A DNA stretch of 26,097 nucleotides from Welwitschia mirabilis (taxonomy: Eukaryota; Gnetophyta; Gnetopsida; Welwitschiales): contig JBOZIK010000001.1 of the NCBI GenBank assembly GCA_051453625.1, positions 148,551,345 to 148,577,441 on the forward strand, written 5' to 3'. The first letter of the stretch is position 1. Every line of letters begins with the position of its first letter. The position numbers and the translations under genes were made by a program. The notes beneath the pieces were generated by a model. That model had not been told where the DNA came from. It worked only from the letters and a program-made list of their open reading frames with translations, and did not search any database. This document shows positions 11,024-22,427 of the stretch, piece by piece.

Positions 11024-11555
11024 AATGTTAGATCTAGAACCATAAAGGGAGAGGGAAGAATAGGATTTTAAAAAATGAATTACTATCTTTAAAAAATATT
11101 AAATATTAAAAATATTTATGCATATGAAATAATTAAATGATCTATCTAAGAATGAGATCTAAAAAGAAAATTAATTGAAACTAAAAAATACTTATAAAGA
11201 TCACAAACATGTAATTTAAAGTGGTTTAGAAAATACCCTACTCTACTCTTGGTAGTCAACTTATACCCAGGGTTGATCTATATTCTTGTTACTTACTCTC
11301 CACGTTTTGTAGGCTTACCTATAACCTTTACAATCAGAGTTTTAAGGCTCAATCTCAACTTTTACAAATAAAAGCTTTTTGATGTCAATAGTATGCCAAG
11401 ATGCACAAAATTCATTAGATCTGAAGTATAGTAGAAATAGTATCATACTATTTGAAAATGATGTCATAGATCCAAGTACATATGGTATGATCTACTTAAC
11501 CAAAGAACTGATAGTAAAAATAGTGCCTTTTCATTATGATCAGTCTAAAAAGAGA

Positions 11556-11563
11556 TATTTATA
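11556..11563 (-). promoter_or_regulatory. Possible TATA box of the copia LTR
   Basis: TATAAATA followed by TCTC on the minus strand, about 530 bases before the LTR end. There is no second LTR copy to test conservation, and such strings are common in AT-rich DNA. Confidence 0.3.
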
Positions 11564-11699
11564 ATTTTGACAATTTTAGTTTATAAAGAGGATAGATTTT
11601 AGGGTTTTACAAGTGAATATAAGATTCCAATGAATAAAAATAAGGAGACAATGGCTATAAAATAGACTGAGATATTTTGTTTTTGCCATAACTTATTAA

Positions 11700-12085
11700 A
11701 TCCTTGAAACATCTAGTTAACCCCATTAAATGCCATTAGTGAAGTCGATTGGTTCCATACTATTTTATTCAACCTAAGTTCTTTACATTACTTAGTCTAG
11801 TTAACTCCATTTAGAGTCCAACTGATCACATATGTCTAAGCTTGATTGACCCCATTTTTATTTGATTAATCCCTTATGAGATATGATGCAACATTTTAAG
11901 CATAAGTCTAGTCAATCCCTTAAATATACAATCAACTCATTAAGGAAAAGATTTTACAATTTTTTTGTATAGGTATGGTTGATCCCTTAGAAATTTGATT
12001 GACCCTGTAGTAAATTGGATATGACAATTTTTTGGTATAAGTCTTTTCAACCCCTATGAAATCTAGTTGACCCTTTAATTAATTT
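11700..12085 (-). repeat. Cluster of diverged TTGACCC-like motifs
   Basis: Plus-strand variants include CTAGTTAACCCCATT, GCTTGATTGACCCC, GTCTAGTCAATCCC, GGTTGATCCCTTAG, TTTGATTGACCC, TCAACCCC and CTAGTTGACCC, spaced irregularly by about 20-45 bases. They look like decayed copies of one short unit within the copia LTR. Confidence 0.5.
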
Positions 12086-12090
12086 TTTAC

Positions 12091-14426
12091 TTATTAAGTT
12101 CAAGCATAGCTAGTGAGAAATGTCAAGTTACTTTTAACGTGTAAGAATTATTATTTTTTGCAAGAAATGTAACATATCTTTCTATACTAGAAAATTTTAA
12201 TTTAACATCAACTTAGCAAAAAATATAACTTAACATAAAGATAATAAGAATAGCTAGTACTTCTTAAGAAATGGCTCTACTTATAAGAGGGATAGTAAGT
12301 CTGCTATCTTCTTTACTAAGATACATATAAAGTAAAGGTATACTTTACAAAAATAAGTTTTAGAAATAACTTAAAATCTTATCAAAGGAACCATAAAAAG
12401 AGTAAACATAAAGATTAAAACTAAAATTAATAGTCACGAATCATATTTAGTCTTTATGTTAACATTCAGACTATGAAGTTGTAGATAGATATATGCTTTT
12501 TGGTTAAATAAGTATCACATCAATCATCTATCAAGCATAAACAATTGTTGGTTTACGAGGTGTTTGTTCCATTGTTATGATTTGGATATAATGACTACTT
12601 TCCTTACATCTAGTGTAAATATATAATATCAAATCTAATCCTAAGACTATATAGCATTCTCTAGAAAAGTCAAATCCATAACCAAAAAGTTAATTGTAAA
12701 TTCTATGTTTAAATAATGCTTATTAAAGAAATTAGACTATTTCACGAATATTACAAATGATACACAACAAAGGATTTTGAAGAATGATAAACTTTTATTA
12801 TTTATTTGAAATAAATTTTTATATTGTCATCATGAAATCTGAATTTAAAATTATGATTAAATGCATTTAATAGATAAGGAGAAAAAAACCTTCCAAATAG
12901 ATCTCGTTATTTCTCTATGAATAATGTTTTTTTTTAATTATAAGTAAAGTTTCTACATTCTAATGAATAATTTAGGTAAATACTAGTTAAAAATTTAGTG
13001 TATAAAGAGATACAAAGTTGTATTTTACCTTTCAACATGTAGTTTCAACATTTCTAGATAGATTGAATAATTTATGCTTCTCCATTAAGTAAAATATAAG
13101 AATAGAAGTAACTCCAATATGTGTTATTAATTGGATTATCATTGGCCTAGATGAAATAAACACCCTTATCATTAATACCTTAGAAGTACTATGTTAAAAA
13201 TAATTGAATGATATCTAACAATTGTACATGACAAGCACATGTATTTAATGTCACTTATTTTACTATTCAATGCTACTTAAAAACCTTGATTCTTTTGTTC
13301 AATTATGAAAAAATGTTACAAAAAAAGTAACACTAGATATTTATACTATTCATTGTTACTACAAGATCTTAATTCTTTAAAATATTTTAGAATAATTTAT
13401 AGTACTTTTCTATGTTCTTGAAGCTTAAAAAGCTATTTATCCTTAGCATCATCAAATAAAGAAAGCTTTAAGACTAGAAAGCTATACTGCTTAATCTAAG
13501 AGAAGTCATTTTAACTCCTAACATGAGGAAGCTAACTAATACTCTAGGTAATTACACTTCTCATAAGTTTTATAACTAAAATATTGGTTTTTTCCCTATG
13601 TTTTTACAATAATTGATTCTATTAATATTAATTATGTTAATCAAGAACATAAAGCTAAAAGGATGTGATAGGACAAATGTTTCATGCTTGAATGACTATG
13701 TTCAAACTCTCCACTACAACATGCACTCTTCTTCATAACATTCTATCTTATTATAATAGGACAAGCAAGCACAAGCCATCTTTATGATTATTTAGGATAG
13801 GCCAATTTAGTGAGAAAAATGCAAAGGAGAAAAAAAAAAGGCTTCATTCTTCAATTGTTAATATTATAGGTTATCTACAGGCATGCTTTTAGAAGTAACT
13901 ATGGTAGTCTGTGTCAAGTATAATGTGAGTTAGGAAATGAGGTTTGCTATTCCAACTGTAGTGATGCTATTGTTATTTTTCATTTTTTTAGCAGAAATCC
14001 CCATTCATGTAATTTAAGTGTAGTTTTTATTATTTAATTTCTTTAATTTCCAATTTTATTATTATGATTTTTTGGATCTTCTACCTTAATTATAATTTAA
14101 TTTTATTAGACGACATAAGAATGATAATTCTTTTAGAAAGCATTATCATGATTTTAGCTTAAACTAAAGCATAGTAATACTAGTAAGGGAAATGTTATGA
14201 GATGTAAAATACAAATGTTAATTTAAAAACATTAAATCTATAATGTTATTATACACAAATATAGATCCACTTAATCATGTTGACATGAAATAATAGAATA
14301 CCAAAGATAGAGCCATAGAACATAAGATACAAATCAAATGTATTCTCATATTATGAGTAGTTATTTAATAGCTATGATTGTCTAACATATATTATATAGC
14401 TTAATAAGTATTATTCTATCAATTTG
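12091..14426. other. AT-rich stretch with no recognisable gene
   Basis: About 2.3 kb with dense stops in all six frames, and no tRNA, repeat array or protein motif that I can identify. The unseen 5' end of the copia LTR may lie in the first part. Confidence 0.6.
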
Positions 14427-15493
14427 TGGTTATTTGATGGGATTTTATGAGCTATTTTGCAAGACATTTACATAGGTTTATGTGCAATTCCGAGGATTTT
14501 AGAGAATTAATAGAAGATCTTGAAAATGTGCAATCCTCGGAAAGATTTGATACATTTAAGGCACATTCTAAAACATAGAGCCTTGATAGATGATTGTTAA
14601 TAGAAAGGCTAATTCCTCCTTTACAAAATAATCAAAGAAGACTATCATCCCCTTTTTCATCCTCATAATAGATAGGACGACAACACCATTAATTACTAAT
14701 GTGGACTACTAAATCACTACTGAGTCATCATGTTGAGTCATGTTTTGTAATGATTTATCATTTCACATGTTGTTTGGATGATAGTCAGGATAACACTATT
14801 AATGTAACTAACTCTTTAAATCAACAATTGACCATTTCATCTATTCCTTATTTGTAAATAAGTGCATTTTTAAAGTGCTTCTATTTGTCATTTTCTGCTA
14901 TGTTTTCTTATAAATAAGTCCTCCTTTGACTCTCCTATATATCTTTATTGTACCAAAAATTCTCATGAAAGGAGATCGAAGGGAAAGAAATCCATCTCGA
15001 TTATTACAAAAAAATGTTCTCTTGGTGGAGGGCTATGCATCCTCCATTAAGGCCCAACTATTTTGTAACCCAGATGTTTTTACTCTTTAATATAGGATTA
15101 ATTTTCATGTTTTACATTATATTAGCTGATGATCCTCATGGTTAATGTTTCCCTTAATCTAGTGATAATTTCTTGGGTGATATAGATCATCAAGGGAAAC
15201 CTTTATTAAGGCTAAAAAGAATTAGTTTAGATTCATTCTGTATTGCATTTAGATTAGGTTACATTTTTCATTGCATTACATTCTTTATTTTCTACATTAT
15301 TCTTTAATTTTGTTTCACATTAATGTTGTGAAAAATAATCCAAGTCTCATCTCATAGTATTTAATGAGAATACAACATTTGGATTAACTCCCACTCATAC
15401 TAGTGTGTTGTATTATGTAAGATGTCTATTTTATTTATGAAATGAAAGAATATTTTTGAGTATAAAACGCTTGCACAAATACATACCGTAATA
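14427..15493 (+). repeat. LTR family copy B
   Basis: A 1067-base copy of the family, from TGGTTATTTGATGGG to GTAATA. Shared landmarks with copy D are GATTTGATACATTTAAGGCAC-like and GGATGATAGTCAGGATAACAC blocks in U3, TATAAATAAG, then GTGGAGGGCTATGCATCCTC, AGGCCCAACTATTTTGTAA, a GATATAGATCATCAAGGG block, and CCCACTCATACTAGTGTG near the end. Its right end coincides with the point where a minus-strand gypsy integrase frame stops, so it inserted into (or recombined with) that gene. No primer binding site follows, which fits a solo or 3' LTR. No 5-base target duplication is seen. Confidence 0.85.
14909..14916 (+). promoter_or_regulatory. TATA box of LTR copy B
   Basis: TATAAATAAG, conserved in position and sequence with copy D (23445-23452) and on the other strand with copy A (4585-4592). 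Confidence 0.65.
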
Positions 15494-16550
15494 ATACCCA
15501 AATATAAAATGGTTGAATCTTAAGTATAAGGTAAAATAACATCATATCTTCTCTTTCTAATGCTACTAAGCATTTACATTTATTATAAGCATTATGATAT
15601 TCATATGAATCTTCAAAAAGATGTGACCACTTAAGTCCATATTGAAGGATTTTATGAGAAGTATTTTTAATAGAAAAGTTACCTACACACACTCCATCAT
15701 ATATGAATTTAAAGATAAAGTTTTAGATCATGAAATACACTTGTGAATAGCTTGGTAGTTATAGTATTTAAAAAAATTATAATCATTTCAAAATTTCTTA
15801 TCTATTTCATGTTAAAATCATATTTTATCTTGATTATTTTAATGCTCAGGTAGTTTACAAGTAACAAGATAATTAGGTACATTAGAATACCAGGATTCAT
15901 CTTGTAAATCCATAACATATTCATATAGAAATAAGTTAGTTATGGGAATTAAAGTAAAGTAGATGAAGGGGAAGGCTTAATGTGATATAATTGATTAACA
16001 TTTATATCTTTACTTCTTCATAATCCTTGATTTTAAGATTAAATTCTTCTAAAATAAATATCTATTAAAATTTCTTCTTATTGAAGAAGTATTTGAGAGT
16101 GAAATGATTAATGAAGATAATGGTTTTTGCCTTTTGCATATTTTTCCAAAACAAAAAGTACTACTAATAATTCTTTTAAAGTTTCTTATGTAATTTAGTT
16201 GAGAAACTTATAAAGTTATGATTGATTAGTAAATAACCTATGGCTATTCATTCTTTTATTATCCTATGGTTACCCTTACAACATAATCACTTGCATTACA
16301 TAATAGCTTAAACTAAATGGACCAATTAGAATGTTGTGTGAGAGGATACTTCAAAGATTTTTTAATGTTTCAAAGGAATTATTACATTTATAAGTCTAAT
16401 CCTAGAAAACATATCTAGTGAGAAGATTAGACAAGGATTTTGAGATTTTAGAGGAATCATAAATAAATATTCTATAATAATTAACATGTGTAAGAAAATA
16501 TCTAACATATTTGATGCTTTTAGGAAAAGAAAGATGAGTTAAATTTAATT
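15494..16550 (-). pseudogene. pol: Degenerate Ty3/gypsy Pol: RT end, RNase H, integrase N-terminus (Athila-like)
   Basis: Minus strand. From 16550: LSFPKSIKYVRYFLTHVNYY and DSSKISKSLSNLL, the RT thumb and connection (family: a FLGHAGFYRRFI block then DFSKI). Then CNASDYVVRVTIG (16305-16266), the RNase H start with its first catalytic Asp changed to Asn, FVLEKYAKGKNHYLH, HFTLKYFFNKKKF and LEEFNLKIKDYEE. Then DESWYSNVPNYLVTCKLPEH (about 15930), KILQYGLKWSHLFEDSYEY, NKCKCLVALEREDMM and ILKIQPFYIW at 15500. The last part is the zinc-binding integrase N-terminus typical of Athila-group elements (family: a GFYWPTLFKDA-like block, then VWGIDFMGPF). The frame ends at the W before the GIDFMGP position, exactly where LTR copy B ends. 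The RT front half is not recognisable upstream, and the integrase core is not seen beyond copy B. Confidence 0.85.
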
Positions 16551-17071
16551 AAGATCCATTTGTATCTTATTTTTGAAAATTACATGTCTTAATATTCATA
16601 ATAGCATAATGAGTTGTATTTAAAACTAGGTGAATACCTATTGTCATTCTCTTCATAGGGATATATATGTGGTAAACTTATCAAAAGTAATACAAGAATC
16701 CTAAGTTATAATAAAATTAAATAAAATATAAAATCAATATTTGAGAATTGGATGTGAAATTAGGTTGGTAACCTAGGGAAATGGATGTGCTTCAAAGGTT
16801 TAGCTTGATTTGTCTAATGCTCTACCTTCACTCAAATGATTCTTATCTTCTTGAAACATAAATTAATATCATAACATCATAATGGCTAAGGTGTGATGAC
16901 ATAATCTCATTTACCACATGAGTGTTAATGAATTTAATAGTTACTTGGTCCTTCATAGCCCTCCATGAACATAGGAAATAAGGATACTTGTACTTAAAAT
17001 CCATAACATAATAGCAACTTTGACCAAAATTTAAACAATTCACTTAGACCTAATAATCTTAATGATGTAAT

Positions 17072-17190
17072 CTCACCTAAGGATTAATAGTATTGTGTTA
17101 ACATGTACTAACATTTAAAGAGTAAACAACTACGTTAATAAATAAGAACTGCTCTTACCTAAAGACTATTAGTATCAAATTAATATGTAA
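17072..17190. repeat. Diverged tandem duplication, period about 85 bases
   Basis: CACCTAAGGATTAATAGTAT at 17072 and ACCTAAAGACTATTAGTAT at 17157 begin two similar segments of about 33 bases, each ending in (G/A)TTAA(C/T)ATGT. Only part of each unit is clearly alike. Confidence 0.4.
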
Positions 17191-17400
17191 TAATAATAAA
17201 ATCATGAATAAATAATTTCATATTAAATTAAAGAGATACATTACATTAATAAAGGAAGGTAAATTTAAAGATAATCATCAACTAGCCTTGGAACAAATCC
17301 ACTCCTAAGGGAGGTGCTTAGAAGGTCATGACATTCTAATGCTCCAAGTATTCCTACCACAATTTTATCAACCAAAGGTCCATTACAATGAGGGATTAAG

Positions 17401-17411
17401 GCCCTTTTATA
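17401..17411 (-). promoter_or_regulatory. Possible TATA box (TATAAAAGGGC)
   Basis: A textbook plant TATA box context on the minus strand, with GC-rich sequence directly after it in an AT-rich region. It has no recognisable gene downstream, so it is probably from a decayed LTR. Confidence 0.4.
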
Positions 17412-17648
17412 AATGAAACAAGGCTTAGGCATCTTTAACATGTAGTGGCTAGTGAACAATTACATAAAGTGGGTTACACTATTTAGGCTATTACATTAGG
17501 AGGAGGTTACAAATATTTTGGCATGTAGTTTAATAGATGATTCTTTGTCTTGTAATGCAAGAGATGGTAACATACCCTTTAACTAATGATGTAGCTGCTA
17601 ATGAGTATCAAGTCATGTATCCTTTATGTAATTAGCCTAATTGCTATC

Positions 17649-17667
17649 ACATGTTGTTGCAACATGT
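17649..17667. repeat. Perfect short inverted repeat
   Basis: ACATGTTG, three bases TTG, CAACATGT: an 8-base perfect stem with a 3-base loop, about 240 bases upstream (minus strand) of the TATA candidate at 17401. It may be a regulatory palindrome of an LTR, or chance. Confidence 0.5.
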
Positions 17668-18483
17668 CATTTTACACTTCCATCATTTGTTGTCAAAGTT
17701 GAAGATTTATTCTATTTTAACATCTGACTTAGCTCGAAAGTAAAATATGATGAACTTTTTAAATAGATTTCAAAATGTAAGATTTAACTAATTCTACCTC
17801 AAAAAACCACCAGCACCAGTGACCTAGATGATGACGCTATTGTTGTTTATTAGAATTTCTTTAGTTTGTAGATTATCTTTCATAAGGTAGCAGTAACTCT
17901 GAAAATGTTATGAAAAAGTTCATAATCACATATAACATGATAAAAAAGGGAAAAAAATCATTTTATAATAAGGTAATGAGTTTAATATCTTTCCCTATGC
18001 AAAATTAATCAAATATACTTAAAATGTCAATTTTCATATGTAAACATTCCTCCTAACCAGACTTTTACTAGTTTCTTAGCAAAACCTTGACAAAGAAGTG
18101 ATCAACATGAAAAAATTATCTGAGTAAAATGTTCAAATGTGGAAATGATATAATATTTTAAAAAATTTTAATCAATTTTTGATTAATAAGGCATCAAAAT
18201 TAACAAAAAATTATGATTTGATGCCCTATCCCAACAAAACTAAAAATTGTTCTTAAAGTTAAAGAAAAATAAGCTTTAATTAAATCTTTAGAGAATAAGT
18301 AAAAGGACATTTTACATTACATGGCTTTTCATTAAACAGGTTAGAGAATTATTTTAATGTAAGTACTTAGGAAAAACTAGAATGCAAATACTTCAATCTA
18401 GTATGTAAAATATTACAATATAGTTGAAAAATTTTTAAAACACAATATTACAACATACTTAAATGTAATTTTTATTTTAAATG

Positions 18484-19550
18484 TTATTTATGAGAGAGTA
18501 AATGTTCTAGCTTTTTATCTATCTCCTTTTGCTTGCTTGATATTTTGTTCATCTTTTCCCATAACTTACCAATCCAAGTCTTATGTTTTTGTGGTACTTA
18601 TTCCAAGAATGTTTAACTAGATAAGAAAGAAGAAAATTCATGAAGTAGAGAAGAAGAAGGAGGAGGAGGATGGAAGAATTCTCCAATAGGTTTCTTGCCC
18701 TTTTGGTAAGTTGTTGGAGGTATATAAGGAGTTACATGTGGAGGAATGAAATGAACAGGAGATGGATTATGATAAGATTTTTGCTTTAATTTCTGCTCTT
18801 CTTCTTACTTTTATTTCCACAGTTTTGGTGCTACCTTGGGATCTAATTAGTATTAAGATAGTTTTAAACTTGGATAATCTTACAGGGATAATGGTTTTTA
18901 CGTATGCTCTCTCCCAAGCTTTATTATTTAAGGTCTAGTGTAAGGTGTGGTTAATAATAGCTAAGATAAGATAATGTAAAGGAAGGTTGCTCTTATAACC
19001 TACACGATTACTAATACTTTTAAATGAGAATTCAGTAATGCCAAAGGGCTTATTATTCTAGATTATTCCAATGATGTCTAAATGATACTATAAGCATCTG
19101 TGACATGTGATGTAGGTAACACATTACAAATGATGAATTTAAATAAAATAATTTGGTTTATATGTAAAAATTTACATGGAAGGATACCTTCTCTATTAGA
19201 AGCATATTTTACATCTAAGGTACATTAATGGTATTCTAAAGTTCTACAAAATCAAAAAGGATATGATTAGAATGTTCCATACCTAAAACTACTTAAAAAT
19301 CAACTAATGAAATGGTAAAATAAGTGCATTGAATACATGAATGAATTACCTAGATATCTTCATTATCAAATGTTGCATTTTTGTAAAATTTAAGTACTTT
19401 CTTTGGATAATATAATGCATTCACTACCTTTAATAAATAGTTCTAGCTATAGTTTCAATTCTAGTAAGGTAATAAGAAGCAAACATGTCCAAAAAGAAGC
19501 CAAAAATACCCTATTCAATGATGGAATCTTATCTTCCACTCATCTTTCTA
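18484..19550 (-). pseudogene. Decayed ORF resembling plant retrotransposon-associated protein (unassigned)
   Basis: Minus strand, readable with few stops from about 19550 to a stop at 18486-18484. Blocks are FLDMFASYYLTRIETIARTI, VVNALYYPKKVLKFYKNATF, FKFIICNVLPTSHVTDAYSI (about 19125-19080), NNKPFGITEFSFKSISNRVG, LPLHYLILAIINHTLH, NNKAWERAYVKTIIPVRLSK, then a proline-rich stretch with HFIPPHVTPYIPPTTY and FFHPPPPSSS, and a C-terminal coiled coil TWIGKLWEKMNKISSKQKEI followed by DKKLEHLLSHK. The layout (helical domain with a PTSH motif, proline-rich linker, coiled coil) recalls the proteins annotated as putative plant transposon protein and carried by Athila-like elements, but I recall this from general resemblance only. 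At least two stops and some frame changes make it inactive. It is on the same strand as the gypsy pol 2 kb downstream. Confidence 0.45.
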
Positions 19551-20654
19551 TAAAACTAACATAAAAGTAAAGAAATCAAGGGAAAAAAAGGGGTAATAGA
19601 AATGAATAAAATAAATGTGAAAGAAGAGTTAGAAAATAAAATAAAAATGAGATTTGCAAAGAAATTTTTATGAAATATTATAAACAAAAACTAAATTCTA
19701 AGAAACATATGGGATATCCTAATTTCATAGGCAAAACAAAATACAACAAATAAGAGAGTGTAGTTATGGAACATGGAATTTGACCAAAGAGTGACTGCAC
19801 TAATTATGACAAGTGATGATAGTGATTTAGTAAAATAGAAGTGATGGTATGACAGACTTAGGTCTAGCTATAGCATAAGCAGAATGACAAGTTTGTAAGA
19901 GCAATAAAGAGGTAAGAAAATATAAGGATTTTTATAGATGAAGGGGTAAATTTAGGCCATCGGATCATTTAGAGAAATTAATAGTTAAGGTAAGTTATTA
20001 CATGAATTGAAATATGAATTGATAGTTTGTTCCATGAAAAGCATAGTTGTGTTTCTTTGGTGTGTTTTCTCTCATAGAATATAATGGGTAAAAATGCAAT
20101 TTTAAGGAGAATAAAACATAACTTTAATAGAAAACTCATCATCCAAAAATTCAAAAGATAGAATACCTAAATTAATGCCCATATTTATTTGAAAATTTTT
20201 TCAAATTTTATTATAAATTTAACTAGATCACAATGCATAATAAATAATGTATCTTCTAAGCAAATCTAAAAAAATCTAAAACTTAGTTAAGAAAATCTTT
20301 AAGTACTTAAGTTAAAGAAAGAAATCTTATAAGAATCTTCAAATCCTACTTTTTTATTTGCATTTTTACCTTTTTTACAATTGCATATGTTTCTTATTTT
20401 AAGCATTTAGATTAAATCAAGCATCTAGTATTATAACATCTTCCTCTAATAGGATTAAGCTACATTTTTAAGAAGATTATAAGCAAGAATTTATAGCCTT
20501 GATGTAGTTTAACATGTCATAAATAGATCATTAAAGCTACATTGCTACTAAATGTTCATATCCCTAATGCAGTTAACTAAATCCAATTTTAATTGATTAG
20601 TATATGTTGTGCTTTTTAGAGAGGAGACATTCTATTTTATTTTAATCACTCTTT
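19551..20654. other. AT-rich stretch with no recognisable gene
   Basis: No readable frame or motif. The last 40 bases before the gap may be part of LTR copy C (an ACATTCTATTTTATTTTAAT-like stretch similar to a region of copy B), but this is weak. Confidence 0.5.
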
Positions 20655-20754
20655 NNNNNNNNNNNNNNNNNNNNNNNNNNNNNNNNNNNNNNNNNNNNNN
20701 NNNNNNNNNNNNNNNNNNNNNNNNNNNNNNNNNNNNNNNNNNNNNNNNNNNNNN
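20655..20754. other. Assembly gap (100 N)
   Basis: Exactly 100 N bases. LTR copy C begins directly at its right edge, so the gap hides most of that LTR or a collapsed repeat. The 85-residue frame spanning it is not real. Confidence 0.98.
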
Positions 20755-20871
20755 ATTTGGATTAACTCCCACTCATACTAGTGTGTTGTATTATGTGAGA
20801 AATTTATCTTATTTTATGAATGATAGAATCTTTTTGAGTATAAAATGCTTGCACAAATATACATAGCAATA
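20755..20871 (+). repeat. LTR family copy C (3' end only)
   Basis: The first bases after the gap, ATTTGGATTAACTCCCACTC and on through ATACTAGTGTGTTGTATTAT, are identical to copy B at 15379 onward. Similarity continues through TTTTTGAGTATAAAA(T/C)GCTTGCACAAATA to GCAATA at 20871. This is the copy closest to B over the shared 117 bases. No primer binding site follows. Confidence 0.88.
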
Positions 20872-22427
20872 ATAAGCATCATATTTAATGTCATATACAT
20901 TTAAATATCTTTAGAAAAAACAATAAAACTAACTCAATGCAATTTAAAAAATTCCCTTTAGAGAAAACATGTAAGATACTACATATCTGATCAAATTACA
21001 TTTTTTTATCTATGTGTATAATTTAGACCAAATAGGTTAAATTTAATTCATGAATTTTAACTTGTGAATGGAAATGTCTCATGATTTAAGAACTTATAAA
21101 AGTAATGGAGGATGCATAATTAACTTTTTTAAAACTATTCTTAGCATTAAGAAATATGATTTATGCATATAGATTTGTGATTAATGGGTTTTCTTTAAAA
21201 GGACATCTTGAAGTATAGTTTGTATTACCTAATTTATATGTTGATTTAGAATATAAGGATTATGAAGGTTAAAAGTATAAATGTCTTCTATTATTGATTA
21301 TTTTCATAGTAAATGCACTTGTGTACACTTATAGATATTTTCCTAATGTTTTATTTTTTTTATAAATCAGGAGAACTACTAGTTTATGAAAAAATAGTTC
21401 CAAAATCTCCTAAAACATAAAGGCATGTAACACCATCTTCCAAAGATTAAAGAGTAATATACCAAGATATAGTTACAAAACTAGATTTATTTGATGAAAT
21501 ACAGATTATGAATGAAATTAAATAGTCCATCTTTTCAAAGTATTTACTAACAAAATTTCTTTAATGATTTACTAATCCCTTTTTATCTCTTATTAGGTAA
21601 ATGAGATAAAATATCATAGGCTAGAGTAAATATAGCTCATTATAAAAGAAAATTGAAAGAAAAATAATTGGGTTTTCTAATAAATTATTAAATTTTATTA
21701 AATATTGATTATATATTCTTAAGTCTATATTCTATTTATTTGAATGCAAGGATCTATTATTGAATAGATGGAAATGTGTAGCCACGTCAAAGAAATTTTT
21801 ACTATAAGAGATTTTCTTGATCAGAAGTATTTATTTATTTATCTTTTTTAATTAACCAAAATCTCCAAGTCATTTAATTAAGAATACTATGCTTCTCATG
21901 TCAAATTTCTAGACACTAAATGAACTTAATTCCATTGGCATCTATATTTAATGTTGAGCTTAATTATACTCAAGTTTCTATGCTATGAATATTTTTTTAA
22001 TAGTATTATAATACTATCCTAAATAAGAACTACTATGAAAGAATATGTTACAAGATATTTTGAATCCACCTTTAAAGAAAAGAAATGTGTAGGTCTCATA
22101 TGTCATAGTAAGTTCTCATTTAGTCAGCTAAAATCATGAAATCTCTTGTATGAATAAGGATGTATAGTTGATGCATCTTCATTTTTCTTATTAGGAAGGA
22201 ATATGTTTCTACTCTCATTGAACCCTTTATGAGACCTCGTAAAGAAAAATATCAAATCATACAAGTATCATTTTCAAATGAATCATACTATACAAAAATT
22301 TAATTAAGTTTAAAAACTTATTTCACTCATTATATCAATTATTGAATAATTTGCTAATTATAAATAGACATATAAATATGGATGAATAGACTTTTAAAAT
22401 AAAATAAAAATAGACATCATACCCTTA
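20872..22427. other. AT-rich stretch with no recognisable gene
   Basis: About 1.5 kb with stops in all frames. I see no coding motif, LTR motif or array in it. Confidence 0.55.

Larger units (their letters stand above)
11026..12090 (-). repeat. Copia 5' LTR (right border uncertain)
   Basis: On the minus strand the LTR ends GATCTAACA at 11026, directly before the primer binding site. The segment has no coding potential. It holds a TATAAATA candidate at 11563-11556 and, at 11700-12085, about a dozen scattered variants of a TTGACCCC/TTAACCCC-like motif, a feature I associate with plant copia LTRs. I cannot find the 5' border; 12090 marks the end of the motif cluster, not a proven end. No second copy (3' LTR) is recognisable in the window, consistent with loss of the 3' half at LTR copy A. 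Confidence 0.5.
16551..18483. other. Mostly unrecognised; possible LTR-like segment on the minus strand
   Basis: The front of the gypsy RT should lie here on the minus strand but I cannot read it. The minus-strand frame at 17265-17459 contains TATAAAAGGGC within its coding part, which argues for a promoter region (perhaps a solo LTR at about 17.2-17.7 kb) rather than a protein. The minus frame at 16843-17043 matches nothing I know. Confidence 0.4.

Noticed and set aside
11379-11564. Plus-strand 61-residue frame
   Set aside because: It falls within the copia LTR, and its sequence resembles no protein I know.
15435-15692. Minus-strand 85-residue frame as a single protein
   Set aside because: Its first two thirds are gypsy integrase, but the last 20 residues are translated LTR copy B.
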